Positions 11,392-20,083 are shown, counted from the first letter of the stretch. The stretch is 64,000 bases of DNA from Variovorax sp. KK3 (GCF_001984055.1 NZ_LYVO01000002.1:1-64000); one strand, 5' to 3'. Notes: generated by a model not told the origin, from the letters alone. Numbers and translations: made by a program.

Positions 11392-11515
11392 CCGCGCCCC
11401 GCACCGGCCGATGACCTTGGTCACCGGAAGCGTGCCTGCGCGCCTGCATCCCGCCTGACATCGGGCCCGCATGGGCCACCGATGCCGCTTTGCTCACGCA
11501 CATCGCGAGGATTTC

Positions 11516-11863
11516 ATGCCCCATCCAAGGCCGGCCCGTTGGCTGGCGACATTGCCCGCCGTCGCGGCGTTGACGGCCGCCGCACAGACGGCTCCAGCGC
11601 CCGCGGCTTCTATCCAGCCCGAAGCACAGGCGCCGCTGTCCTTCCGCTCCGCATTCGACGGCTACCGACCCTTCGTCGAAGAGAAGGCCATTCCCTGGAA
11701 AGAGGCCAACGACACCGTCCGCGCGCGCGGCGGCTGGCGTGCCTATGCCAAGGAAGGCGCAGGCGAAGCGCCGCGCGAAGCGGCCGGTGCACCCGCCCGT
11801 GCGCCCGATCCGCATGCAGGCCATCACATGCCGATGCCTGCGAACCCGGAGCGACGGCCATGA
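11516..11863 (+). CDS. small secreted protein of the copper locus, unknown function
   Basis: Product of 115 residues: signal peptide (about residues 1-27), then a compact conserved-looking core FRSAFDGYRPFVEEKAIPWKEANDTV...GGWRAYAKE, and a tail ending in HAGHHMPMP. The His/Met tail suits copper binding. Its stop overlaps the start of the TolC-type gene by four bases (ATGA), so translation is coupled. A GAGG ribosome site 5-6 bases upstream supports this ATG rather than the in-frame one 15 codons earlier. I recognise no named domain. Confidence 0.75.
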   Translation: MPHPRPARWLATLPAVAALTAAAQTAPAPAASIQPEAQAPLSFRSAFDGYRPFVEEKAIPWKEANDTVRARGGWRAYAKEGAGEAPREAAGAPARAPDPHAGHHMPMPANPERRP

Positions 11864-13287
11864 GTGCACTGCGCCTGGCCTCGGCATCCGCAGCGTCCGC
11901 GGCCTTGATGCTGCTGACCGGCTGCGCCGCCCTCGGCATCGACGACGCATTGCGCGACACGAACGCGAGCGCTCCGCACTTCACGCACGGCGCACTCGAA
12001 CTCGCCCGCACCCAAGACCGACGAGACCGCCGCGCCGCGCTGTCACAAGACCTGCTCGCCAGCCCCTTGTCGCAGGAGGGCGCGGTGCAACTGTCCCTCG
12101 GCAACAGCCCCGCGCTCCAGGCGCTTCTGGCGCAAGGCTGGGCCGGGATCGCCGCGGCCGACCAGGCGGGCCGGCTTCGCAACCCCGTGTTCACCTTCGA
12201 ACGCATGCGGCTGGGCGATGAACTCGAAATCGGCCGCCTGCTGTCCTTCGGCCTCGTCGATCTGCTCCTGCTGCCGCAGCGCCTGTCGATCTCTCGCAGC
12301 CAGTCGGCGTTGGCCCGGGTGCACCTGACCGGCACCGTCGTCGACCAAGTCACGCGAACGCGTCAGGCCTGGGTGCGCGCGGTCGCCGCGCAGCAGTTGC
12401 TCCTGTACGCCGAGCAAGTGCAGCAGTCGGCCGAGGCCAGCGCCGAACTGGCGCGGCGCATGCAGCAGGTGGGCAACTTCAGCCGGCTGCAGCGCGCGCG
12501 GCAGCAGGCCTTCTATGCAGACGCGACCACGCGCCTGGCCGGCGCGCGGCATGCCGTCACCGCGACCCGCGAAGAACTGGTTCGCGCGCTAGGCCTCGAC
12601 GACGCCCAGGCCGTGTCGCTCAAGCTGCCTGGCCGCCTGCCCGATCTGCCCGAGTCCCCGCGCGAGCCACGCGAGGTGGCCGCAGCCGGCGGCGAGCAGC
12701 GGCTGGACCTGCAGTTGGCCCGCGCGCAACTCGACGTCGCCGGCAAATCCCAGGGCGTCAACCTGCTGTCCACCTTCGTCGACGTGGAACTCGGCGCACG
12801 GCGCGACAGCGTGTTCGACGATGCCGAGCGTTCCCGCCGCACGCGCCGCGGCTTCGAGCTCGACATCGTGCTCCCCTTGTTCGACTGGGGCTCGGCCCGG
12901 CGCGACCTGCTGAACGCGGAGTCGCTCGCGGCGGCTTACGGCTACGACGCGGCCGCACGCGCGGCCACCTCGCAGCTGCGCCAGGACTATTCCGCGTACC
13001 GCACGGCCTACGACATCGCGCGGCACTACCGCGAAGAGGTCGTGCCCTTGCGCCAGGCCATCGCCGACGAGAACCTGCTTCGCTACAACGGCATGCTGAT
13101 CGGCGTCTTCGAGCTGCTGGCCGAGGCACGCGATCAGGTGGCCGGCGTGACGCAGGCCATCGATGCGCAGCAGCAGTTCTGGCTCGCCGATGCAGCGTTG
13201 GCTGCGTCGGTGATCGGCAGGCCCGCAGCTGCTTCGACGCCGACCGCCGGCGCTGCGGCGGAAACCCCTGCTGTCGCTGCGCACTGA
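11860..13287 (+). CDS. TolC-family outer-membrane efflux lipoprotein
   Basis: Product of 475 residues with a lipoprotein signal (lipobox LLTGC, Cys near residue 22), then the two-repeat helical architecture of outer-membrane efflux proteins. Long Ala/Gln/Arg-rich helices include QQLLLYAEQVQQSAEASAEL and the second-repeat counterpart after residue 330 (LPLFDWGSARRDLLNAES). TolC proteins form the exit duct of tripartite pumps, but no membrane-fusion or RND pump gene is in the window. Context (four-base overlap with the preceding gene, 17 bases to the multicopper oxidase) argues for a role in copper resistance, like CusC-type channels. Confidence 0.88.
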   Translation: MSALRLASASAASAALMLLTGCAALGIDDALRDTNASAPHFTHGALELARTQDRRDRRAALSQDLLASPLSQEGAVQLSLGNSPALQALLAQGWAGIAAADQAGRLRNPVFTFERMRLGDELEIGRLLSFGLVDLLLLPQRLSISRSQSALARVHLTGTVVDQVTRTRQAWVRAVAAQQLLLYAEQVQQSAEASAELARRMQQVGNFSRLQRARQQAFYADATTRLAGARHAVTATREELVRALGLDDAQAVSLKLPGRLPDLPESPREPREVAAAGGEQRLDLQLARAQLDVAGKSQGVNLLSTFVDVELGARRDSVFDDAERSRRTRRGFELDIVLPLFDWGSARRDLLNAESLAAAYGYDAAARAATSQLRQDYSAYRTAYDIARHYREEVVPLRQAIADENLLRYNGMLIGVFELLAEARDQVAGVTQAIDAQQQFWLADAALAASVIGRPAAASTPTAGAAAETPAVAAH

Positions 13288-13304
13288 ACCATCTTCGGAC
13301 CTCC

Positions 13305-14735
13305 ATGAACACCCGACGCAATTTCCTCCATGGCGCAGGCGCCATCACCGGCGCCCTGGCAGCCGCATCGGTCGGCAAGGCCGCCATGGCCGCACTGCCC
13401 GAGCCCGTGCTGCAGACCCGTCCCGACACCCTGCCGCCGCCGGCACCTCCCACCGGCCGCCCCTACCAACCCGTCGTGACCCTCAACGGATGGTCGTTGC
13501 CCTGGCGCATGAACGATGGCGTCAAGGAATTCCACCTCGTCGCCGAGCCCGTGGTGCGCGAGATGGCGCCCGGCTTCAAGGCCCATCTGTGGGGCTACAA
13601 CGGCCAGTCGCCCGGCCCGACCATCGAGGTCGTCGAAGGCGACCGCGTGCGCATCTTCGTCACCAATCGCCTGCCCGAGCACACCAGCATCCATTGGCAT
13701 GGCCAGCGATTGCCCAACGGCATGGATGGCGTCTCCGGCCTCACGCAGCCGGCGATCGGCCCGGGCAAGACCTTCGTCTACGAGTTCACGGCGCGCCGCC
13801 CCGGCACCTTCATGTACCACCCGCATGCCGACGAGATGGTGCAGATGGCCATGGGGATGATGGGCTTCTGGGTCACGCACCCGCGCGCCGAGCATCCGCT
13901 GATCGACCGTGTCGACCGCGACTTCGTGTTCCTGCTGAACGCCTACGACATCGAGCCCGGCAGCGCCACGCCGAAGATCATGACCATGCTCGACTTCAAC
14001 CTGTGGTCGTGGAACAGCCGCGTGTTCCCGGGCATCGATTCGCTCAACGTGCGGCTGGGCGACAAGGTCCGCATCCGCGTGGGCAATCTCACGATGACCA
14101 ACCACCCGATGCACCTGCATGGCCACGAGTTCACGGTGACCGGCACCGACGGCGGCCCCACGCCCAAAGGCGCGCGTTGGCCCGAGGTGACCACCGACGT
14201 GGCGGTGGGCCAGATGCGGCAGATCGAGTTCGTGGCGGACGAGGAGGGCGACTGGGCTTTCCATTGCCACAAGAGCCACCACACCATGAACGCGATGGGG
14301 CACGACCTGCCCACGCTGATCGGCGTCGACCACAAGGACATCGTCCGCAAGATCACGAAGCTGGTGCCCGACTACATGGTGATGGGCGAGCGCGGCATGG
14401 GCGACATGGGCGAGATGCAGATGCCCATCCCCGACAACACGGCGCCCATGATGACCGGCGAAGGCCCCTTCGGCTCGGTCGAGATGGGCGGCATGTTCAG
14501 CGTGGTGAAGGTGCGGCGCAACCAGAAGGCCGGCGATTACACGAACCCGGGCTGGTACAGCCACCCCAAGGGTCGCGTGGCCTACGAGTGGAGCGGGAGC
14601 CCGCCGGAGGCGCCGCGCTCGCGTGGGTCGGGCGCATCGGCGATGCCGGCGCAGAACATGCCGGCTCTCGATGTCGAGGTGCAAGTCCAAAAGCCGCGCG
14701 GGCATTCGAAGCACTCGGAGCATTCAGGGCATTGA
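13305..14735 (+). CDS. multicopper oxidase (copper resistance, CopA-like)
   Basis: Product of 476 residues, exported by Tat (RRNFLHGAGA at residues 4-13). Three cupredoxin domains are indicated by the copper ligand motifs HWHGQ (about residue 128), YHPHADEM (about 168), HPMHLHGHEF (about 267) and HCHKSHHTMNAM (about 322), which supply the type 1, 2 and 3 sites. A Met-rich loop (MGERGMGDMGEMQM) and a His/Ser tail (HSKHSEHSGH) may gather Cu(I). The likely role is periplasmic oxidation of Cu(I) to the less toxic Cu(II). Neighbours are the TolC-type gene and a CusF-like protein. Confidence 0.93.
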   Translation: MNTRRNFLHGAGAITGALAAASVGKAAMAALPEPVLQTRPDTLPPPAPPTGRPYQPVVTLNGWSLPWRMNDGVKEFHLVAEPVVREMAPGFKAHLWGYNGQSPGPTIEVVEGDRVRIFVTNRLPEHTSIHWHGQRLPNGMDGVSGLTQPAIGPGKTFVYEFTARRPGTFMYHPHADEMVQMAMGMMGFWVTHPRAEHPLIDRVDRDFVFLLNAYDIEPGSATPKIMTMLDFNLWSWNSRVFPGIDSLNVRLGDKVRIRVGNLTMTNHPMHLHGHEFTVTGTDGGPTPKGARWPEVTTDVAVGQMRQIEFVADEEGDWAFHCHKSHHTMNAMGHDLPTLIGVDHKDIVRKITKLVPDYMVMGERGMGDMGEMQMPIPDNTAPMMTGEGPFGSVEMGGMFSVVKVRRNQKAGDYTNPGWYSHPKGRVAYEWSGSPPEAPRSRGSGASAMPAQNMPALDVEVQVQKPRGHSKHSEHSGH

Positions 14736-14753
14736 ACGGCTGTCGACCCCCAT

Positions 14754-14792
14754 GCATTCAGCCGTTCATGCATTCACGCATTCACGCATTCA
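14754..14792 (+). repeat. short GCATTCAC direct repeats
   Basis: GCATTCAC occurs twice in tandem plus a 7-base partial copy (14770-14792), with an isolated GCATTCA at 14754. They lie between the multicopper oxidase stop and the ribosome site (AAAGGAAAG) of the CusF-like gene. Confidence 0.8.
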
Positions 14793-14806
14793 AAGGAAAG
14801 CGATCC

Positions 14807-15172
14807 ATGACCATCATCAAGCACGGCGTCTTGCGCCACACCTGCGTCGCACTCGTTACTCTCCTCGCGCTCGCCGGCTCCGCTCACGCACAAACGGCAC
14901 AAACGGCCGACCGAGATACGGGGCCGACGACAGTCGCCTCGGCATCTGCCGATCTGGTCGACGGCGAAGTGCGCAAAGTTGACAAGGACAACGCGAAGAT
15001 CACCCTGAAGCACGGCCCGCTCAAAAACCTCGACATGCCCGGCATGACCATGGTTTTCGGCGTCGGCGAACCCGCGATGCTCGAACGGGTGCAGGTGGGC
15101 GACAAGATCCGCTTCGTGGCCGAGAAGGTGGACGGCAAGTTCACGCTCGTGCGAATCGAACCGCAACCCTAG
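14807..15172 (+). CDS. periplasmic copper-binding protein, CusF-like
   Basis: Product of 121 residues: signal peptide to about residue 27 (cleavage after GSAHA), then a small OB-fold domain. The core GEVRKVDKDNAKITLKHGPL followed by LDMPGMTMVFGV contains the His and paired Met ligands used by CusF to carry Cu(I)/Ag(I). Length and layout match CusF/copper chaperones of efflux systems. Last plus-strand gene of the copper locus, preceded by an AAAGGAAAG ribosome site. Confidence 0.9.
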   Translation: MTIIKHGVLRHTCVALVTLLALAGSAHAQTAQTADRDTGPTTVASASADLVDGEVRKVDKDNAKITLKHGPLKNLDMPGMTMVFGVGEPAMLERVQVGDKIRFVAEKVDGKFTLVRIEPQP

Positions 15173-15197
15173 TTGCGAATCCGTCGACTACATGGTG

Positions 15198-15362
15198 TCA
15201 ATCGTGGTCGTCCGGGTGAGGTGAATTCTGGGCATCTTCCGATTTGACGGTGCCTTCTTCGGCATGTACTTCGGCAACGCGTGCCTGTGCTTCGTGGCGT
15301 GCCTGCTCCAGCAGCGCTTCTGCCTCTTCCTGGGTGGGTTCAGGCGTGGCGGGTGGGTTCAT
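15198..15362 (-). CDS. 54-residue acidic protein, unknown
   Basis: A small gene: 54 codons from ATG at 15362 with a consensus GGAGGT ribosome site four bases upstream. The product is soluble and acidic, beginning MNPPATPEPTQEEAEALLEQ, helical in the middle, and ending HPDDHD. It converges on the CusF-like gene with 25 bases between stops. The Asp/His tail could bind metal but that is conjecture; no family is recognised. Strong initiation signals and a clean frame are the reasons for calling it. Confidence 0.62.
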   Translation of the reverse strand: MNPPATPEPTQEEAEALLEQARHEAQARVAEVHAEEGTVKSEDAQNSPHPDDHD

Positions 15363-15510
15363 GCGGACCTCCGTGATGGAATCAGTGGTGAAGCCAGCCT
15401 AGATCGCGTCACCCCGCGGATGATGTAGGAGCCTTCCGCAGCGCGTCGCAAGCCCAGCCACCCAATTCGTACTTGAGTGCGCTGCAAGCATGCGCCTGCG
15501 CACGGCGCGT

Positions 15511-15933
15511 CTAGCGCCGCAGGATCGCCGACACCTGCGCCGTCCCCGCATCGAGCGAGCGCATCGAACTCAGGCGCAGCGACGCGTACTTGAGGATCGG
15601 GTTGTTGATCAGCTTGCCGACGAAGTGGCCGTTGAAGCGGCTGTCCTTGCAGCCGCTCACGTCGAGGTCGAGCGAGGCGTTGACGGAGCTGAGGAAGTCG
15701 GTGCTGGAGCCGGTCAGCGTGCACGATGCCTCGGGCAACTGGCCGCGCACGCTGCCGTCGGCGGCGATCTGCAAACTGCCGTCGAAGACCTCCGGCGGAC
15801 CCTGCGCGCCGGTGTCCTGCTGGGCCACGTACAGCAGGAACGAGCCCTGCCAACCGCCGAGATAGCGCGCGTATTCCTGGCCGTGCGCCATCGGCGCGAG
15901 GGTGACTGCGGCGAGGACCAGCAGGAGGCGCAT
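15511..15933 (-). CDS. secreted protein of unknown function
   Basis: Product of 140 residues with a clear signal peptide (cleavage after MAHG), then a beta-rich domain beginning GQEYARYLGGWQGSFLLYV. The pattern of LQIAADGSVRGQL, a pair of cysteines (SCTLTG...VSGCKDS) and SRFNGHFVGKLINN resembles small lipocalin-like or beta-barrel periplasmic proteins, but I cannot name a family. It follows the AEC transporter on the same strand, 15 bases after its stop, so the two may be co-transcribed. Confidence 0.75.
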   Translation of the reverse strand: MRLLLVLAAVTLAPMAHGQEYARYLGGWQGSFLLYVAQQDTGAQGPPEVFDGSLQIAADGSVRGQLPEASCTLTGSSTDFLSSVNASLDLDVSGCKDSRFNGHFVGKLINNPILKYASLRLSSMRSLDAGTAQVSAILRR

Positions 15934-15948
15934 CGCTCGATGGTAGCC

Positions 15949-16881
15949 CTAGCTCATCAATGAGAGCGCGAAGGGCAGGCTGAGGACGCCGAGCAAGGTC
16001 GACAACGTGACCAGGCCCGCCACGTAGGGCGCGTTGTAGCCCATGCGCGCCGCCAGTACGTAGGCGCTGGAAGCGGTGGGCACGGCCGAGAATGTCATGA
16101 GCACCGCCGCCTGGCCCGCGTCGAGCCGCAATGCCAGGGCCAGGCCCCAGGCGATCAGCGGCAGCAGCAGGTGGCGGATGGTCAGCACCGACACCGCCAG
16201 CGTCTTGCCGCGTGCGAGCGTGGCGAACTGCATGCCGGCACCTGCCGCCATCAGGCCCAGTGCCAGCGAGGCAGCGCCGATGCGCGTAAGCGTGGGCGCC
16301 AGCCAATCGGGCACGCGAACCCCCAGCAGATTGACCACCAGGCCGGTGACCGTGGCGATGATCAGCGGGTTGCGCAGCAGCTGGCGGGCGAAGCCGGACT
16401 CGCCGTGCCGCGCCATCGGCCAGACCGCGGCGATGTTCATGAGCGGCACGCACACGCCGATCAGCACCGCGATCATCAGCAGGCCCGGTGGGCCCGCGAC
16501 GCGGTCGGCCAGCGCGAGGCAGACGAAGGAGTTGAAGCGAAAGGCGACCTGCGCGCTGGCCGCATGGTCGCGGCGGTCGATGTGCTTGCGCAGCACCGGC
16601 AGATGGGGCAGGGCGTAGGCCAGCGCGATGCCCGCCAGGCCCACGCCGACGCCGGCCGTCATCAGATGCGAGGTGGCGTTGAAGTCGAGCGGGCTGCGCA
16701 CGATCGAGTGGAACAGCAGCACCGGAAACAGAAAGTAGTAGACCAGGCTCTCGACCTGGTCCCACACGCGGCGGTCGAGCGGGGTGTAGCGGCACAGGAG
16801 CCAGCCGCAGGCGATGAGGGAAAAGTCGGGGAAGAGCAGCTGGGCGAAATTCACCCGCCGAGGATATACGGCCGGTTCCAT
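15949..16881 (-). CDS. AEC-family (auxin efflux carrier) transporter
   Basis: Integral inner-membrane protein of 310 residues with about ten hydrophobic helices in two similar halves, as in the AEC/MdcF family, which export or exchange organic acids such as malonate or malate. Diagnostic segments are RFNSFVCLALADRVAGPPG in the middle and the last repeat FSAVPTASSAYVLAARMG. The ATG used gives an N-terminus without a good ribosome site; a GTG nine codons later (16854) is an alternative. Its promoter region is shared with the divergent Bug receptor gene at 16959. Confidence 0.87.
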   Translation of the reverse strand: MEPAVYPRRVNFAQLLFPDFSLIACGWLLCRYTPLDRRVWDQVESLVYYFLFPVLLFHSIVRSPLDFNATSHLMTAGVGVGLAGIALAYALPHLPVLRKHIDRRDHAASAQVAFRFNSFVCLALADRVAGPPGLLMIAVLIGVCVPLMNIAAVWPMARHGESGFARQLLRNPLIIATVTGLVVNLLGVRVPDWLAPTLTRIGAASLALGLMAAGAGMQFATLARGKTLAVSVLTIRHLLLPLIAWGLALALRLDAGQAAVLMTFSAVPTASSAYVLAARMGYNAPYVAGLVTLSTLLGVLSLPFALSLMS

Positions 16882-16958
16882 GGGTTATCCACGAAGGGGC
16901 GGGCCGGCGGAGCCGTTAGCATCCGGCTTTTGTTTCCGTTTCACCAGGAGCCTTCTAC

Positions 16959-17936
16959 ATGCAACGTCGTCAATGGAATGCGCTTGCCGCAGCCGCCGCA
17001 CTGGCGCTGGTCGCCGGTCCCGTCTGGGCGCAAGGGTATCCGAACAAGCCCGTCGAGCTGACCGTGCCCTTCGCACCGGGCGGCACCACCGACATCGTGG
17101 CGCGCGTCATCTCCGAGCCGCTGGGCAAGGCGCTGGGCCAGAGCGTGGTGGTGATCAACAAGGCGGGCGGCGGCGGCATCGTGGGCGCGGCCGAGACCGC
17201 GCGCGCAACGCCCGACGGCTACAAGCTGGGCGTGGCCACCGTGTCGAGCACGGCCGCCAACCCGGCCATCAACCCCAAGACCCCCTACGACCCGATCAAC
17301 GATTTCACGCCGATCATCAACATCGCGGCCACGCCGAACATCATCGCGGTGCACCCGAGCTTCCCGGCCAAGAACTACGCCGAGTTCGTGGCCGAGATCA
17401 AGAAGAACCCCGGCAAGTACTCGTATGCATCGTCGGGCACCGGCGGCATCGGCCACCTGTTGATGGAGCTGTACAAGAGCCTGACGAACACCTTCGTGAC
17501 GCACATCCCCTACCGCGGCGCCGGCCCGGCGCTCAACGACGTGGTGGCGGGCCAGGTGGCGATCATGTTCGACAACATTCCCTCGGCGCTGCCTTTCATC
17601 AAGACCGGCAAGCTGGTGCCCATCGTGGTGTCGGCGCCGCAGCGGCTCAAGGACCTGCCCAACGTGCCGACCTTCAAGGAAGTGGGGCTGGAGCCGGTCA
17701 ACCGGATGGCCTACTACGGCATCCTGGGCCCCAAGGGCCTGCCGAAGGAAGTGGTCGACAAGATCAGCGCCGGCGTCAAGAAGTCGGTCGAAGACCCGGC
17801 GGTGCGCAAGCGCATCGAAGACACCGGTTCGCTGGTCGTGGCCAACACGCCCGAGCAGTTCGCCGAGCAGATCAAGGCCGAGTACGCCGTGTACAAGCAG
17901 GTCGTGGTCAAGCAGAAGCTCACGCTGGACAACTGA
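16959..17936 (+). CDS. Bug-family tripartite tricarboxylate receptor
   Basis: Periplasmic solute-binding protein of 325 residues, with signal peptide to about residue 25 (cleavage at VWAQ). The Bug signature VPFAPGGTTDIVARV follows directly, with KAGGGGIVG, YKLGVATVSST and THIPYRGAGPALNDVVAGQV later, the last forming part of the ligand pocket. Bug proteins bind carboxylates and hand them to TctA/TctB membrane subunits, none of which is in the window. A strong ribosome site (CCAGGAG) precedes the ATG. A terminator follows, so the gene is monocistronic. Confidence 0.92.
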   Translation: MQRRQWNALAAAAALALVAGPVWAQGYPNKPVELTVPFAPGGTTDIVARVISEPLGKALGQSVVVINKAGGGGIVGAAETARATPDGYKLGVATVSSTAANPAINPKTPYDPINDFTPIINIAATPNIIAVHPSFPAKNYAEFVAEIKKNPGKYSYASSGTGGIGHLLMELYKSLTNTFVTHIPYRGAGPALNDVVAGQVAIMFDNIPSALPFIKTGKLVPIVVSAPQRLKDLPNVPTFKEVGLEPVNRMAYYGILGPKGLPKEVVDKISAGVKKSVEDPAVRKRIEDTGSLVVANTPEQFAEQIKAEYAVYKQVVVKQKLTLDN

Positions 17937-17956
17937 AGGCAGCCCAGCCGACCACG

Positions 17957-17986
17957 AGCCGCCCGCGCACCGGGCGGCTTTTTTGT
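17957..17986 (+). terminator. intrinsic terminator after the Bug receptor gene
   Basis: Perfect 9-bp stem (17957-17965 with 17971-17979), loop CGCAC, followed by seven T residues. It ends just before the xerD start. Confidence 0.92.
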
Positions 17987-18003
17987 TCGTCATCATCGCC
18001 ACC

Positions 18004-18942
18004 ATGACCGCGGCCTCCGAACTGCCCACCGACCCGCCAGTCGACCAGCCTCTGGAGCTGCCCGAGATCGACGAATTCGTCGACGCGCTCTGGCTGGAGG
18101 ACGGGCTGTCGAAGAACACGCTGGCGGCCTACCGCCTCGACCTGGTGCTGTTCGCGCAATGGCTGCATGCGAACACCGGCCGCGCGATCGACGCGGCCGT
18201 CGAGAGCGACCTGCAGGCCTACATGGGCGCGCGCCTCGTCGACAAGGGCAAGGCGACCTCGGCCAATCGCCGGCTCACCGTGTTCAAGCGCTACTTTCGG
18301 TGGGCGGTGCGGGAGCACCGCATCCAGGCCGACCCGACCCTGCGGCTGGTGCCCGCCAAGCAATCGCCGAGGGCGATCAAGACGCTGTCCGAGAAGCAGG
18401 TGGACGACCTGCTCGGCGCGCCCGACGTCGACACGCCGCTCGGCCTGCGCGACCGGGCCATGCTGGAGCTGATGTACGCCAGCGGCCTGCGCGTGAGCGA
18501 GCTGGTCGCGCTGCGCGTCTTCGAGCTGAGCCTCAACGACGGGGTGCTGCGCGTGGTCGGCAAGGGCAACAAGGAACGGCTGGTGCCCTTCGGCGGCGAG
18601 GCGCGGCGCTGGATCGAGCGCTACATGGACGAATCGCGGCCCGCCATCCTCGATGGCCAGCAGACGCCCGACCTGTTCGTCACCGCTCGGGGTTCGGGCA
18701 TGACGCGCATGATGTTCTGGATCATCGTGAAGAAGCATGCGCTGGCGGCCGACATCCACGTGCCGCTGTCGCCGCACACGCTGCGCCATGCCTTCGCCAC
18801 GCACCTGCTGAACCACGGCGCCGACCTGCGCGCGGTGCAGCTGCTGCTGGGGCATGCCGACATCTCGACCACCACCATCTACACGCACGTGGCCCGCGAG
18901 CGCTTGAAGCAGCTGCATGCACAGCACCACCCGCGGGGATGA
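18004..18942 (+). CDS. xerD: site-specific tyrosine recombinase XerD
   Basis: Product of 312 residues that, with XerC, resolves chromosome dimers at dif during division. N-terminal SAM-like core-binding domain (about 20-110) and C-terminal catalytic domain. The catalytic set is visible: Arg in GLRVSEL, Lys in GKGNKER, His and Arg in HTLRHAFATHLL, His in GHADISTTT and the Tyr nucleophile in TIYTHV near residue 299. Length fits chromosomal XerD rather than a phage or integron integrase. An in-frame start seven codons upstream lies within the terminator tail and is less likely. Confidence 0.94.
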   Translation: MTAASELPTDPPVDQPLELPEIDEFVDALWLEDGLSKNTLAAYRLDLVLFAQWLHANTGRAIDAAVESDLQAYMGARLVDKGKATSANRRLTVFKRYFRWAVREHRIQADPTLRLVPAKQSPRAIKTLSEKQVDDLLGAPDVDTPLGLRDRAMLELMYASGLRVSELVALRVFELSLNDGVLRVVGKGNKERLVPFGGEARRWIERYMDESRPAILDGQQTPDLFVTARGSGMTRMMFWIIVKKHALAADIHVPLSPHTLRHAFATHLLNHGADLRAVQLLLGHADISTTTIYTHVARERLKQLHAQHHPRG

Positions 18943-18945
18943 AAG

Positions 18946-19017
18946 CGTGCCAATGGTGCCGATGGTGCCGATGGTGCCGATGGTGCCGATGGTGCCGATG
19001 GGGCGAATGCCCCGACG
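18946..19017 (+). repeat. 9-bp minisatellite (GGTGCCGAT)
   Basis: Six exact tandem copies of GGTGCCGAT at 18955-19008, flanked by one degenerate copy each side (CGTGCCAAT and GGGGCGAAT). It lies immediately after the xerD stop in a 154-base intergenic space before the next Bug gene. Perfect identity of the copies suggests recent slippage. Confidence 0.95.
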
Positions 19018-19096
19018 CCGGCAGCCGGCAAGCCTGCCGCGCCAGAATCGCGGGTCGAGGAAGCAGCTCTCGAACGCATGAAGGACATCCAAGCCC

Positions 19097-20083
19097 ATGA
19101 CCTGGAAATTCAAGTTCGTTTCTAGCCTTCACGTCCTGTTGCCGGCGCTGGCCTGCTGCCTGGCGCTGCCGGCCGCGCAGGCGCAGGTGGTGCCCAAGAC
19201 CATCCGGATGGTGGTGGCCTACCCGACCGGCGGCGTCGGCGATCTCATGGCCCGCGCGCTGGCCGACAAGCTGGCCACGCAACTCGGCAACACCGTGGTG
19301 GTGGAAAACAGGGCCGGCGCCAGCGGCACCATCGGCATGGACGCCGTCGCCAAGGCGCAGCCGGACGGCGCCACCCTCGGCTTTTCGGCCATCAGCCCGC
19401 TGGTGCTGAACCCCCACATCGCCCGGTCGCCCTTCGACCCGCTGAAGGACATCGCGCCGGTGGCGAGCGTCATGTATTCGCCGGTGCTGCTGCTGGCGAC
19501 CGAGGCCACCGGCACCCGCGATTTCCGCACGCTGCTGGACGACGCCCGCGCCCGGCCTGGCGCGGTGCGCTGGGCCACCTCGGGCCGGGCCTCGCTGGGC
19601 CACGTGGTGCTCGAGCAGCTGCGCGGTGTGGCGCGCGTGGACATCACCCACGTGCCCTACAAGGGCGGTGCGCAGCAGATGAACGACGCGCTGGGCGGGC
19701 AGTTCGAGATCCTGTCGATCAATGCGGGGCCGGCGCTGACGCAGCACATCCGCTCCGGCAAGCTGCGCCCGCTGGCGGTGGGCGCGCCGGCGCGGCTCGA
19801 CAGCCTGCCGAAGGTGCCGACCCTGGCGGAGCTGGGCTATCCCGCCGCCAACCTCAGCTCGCTGTTCGGCGTGTTCGCGCCGGCCAACACGCCGGCCATC
19901 CTGATCGCCAAGTACAACGCCGAGATCAACAAGGCGCTCGACAGCCCCGACCTGCGCGACAAGCTGACCGCCTACGGCAACGTGCCGACCGGCGGCAGCG
20001 CCGAGACCTTCGGCGACGAGATCGCCAGCGAGTACGAAAGCAACGAGCGGATCGTCAAGGCCGCCGGCATTAAGAACGATTGA
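19097..20083 (+). CDS. Bug-family tripartite tricarboxylate receptor
   Basis: Periplasmic receptor of 328 residues: signal peptide to about residue 30 (AAQAQ), then VAYPTGGVGDLMARAL, a variant of the usual PFAPGG loop with Tyr in place of Phe. Further family segments are VENRAGASGTIGMDAVAKA and THVPYKGGAQQMNDALGGQF. It is followed 68 bases later by a MaoC-like hydratase gene on the same strand, hinting that the bound acid may be metabolised through a CoA thioester. Confidence 0.9.
   Translation: MTWKFKFVSSLHVLLPALACCLALPAAQAQVVPKTIRMVVAYPTGGVGDLMARALADKLATQLGNTVVVENRAGASGTIGMDAVAKAQPDGATLGFSAISPLVLNPHIARSPFDPLKDIAPVASVMYSPVLLLATEATGTRDFRTLLDDARARPGAVRWATSGRASLGHVVLEQLRGVARVDITHVPYKGGAQQMNDALGGQFEILSINAGPALTQHIRSGKLRPLAVGAPARLDSLPKVPTLAELGYPAANLSSLFGVFAPANTPAILIAKYNAEINKALDSPDLRDKLTAYGNVPTGGSAETFGDEIASEYESNERIVKAAGIKND

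Noticed and set aside
11482..11859. Extension of the TolC-type frame upstream to 11482
   Set aside because: The extension reads as Arg-rich low-quality sequence in another frame of the 115-residue protein gene; the lipobox start at 11860 with ATGA overlap is far better.
16885..16893. DnaA-box-like TTATCCACG
   Set aside because: A single near-match between divergent transporter genes, with no cluster of boxes, AT-rich unwinding element or dnaA/gyrB neighbour; not an origin.
18946..19017. Tandem repeats as a CRISPR array
   Set aside because: Units are 9 bases, directly adjacent with no spacers; it is a minisatellite. No cas genes are present.
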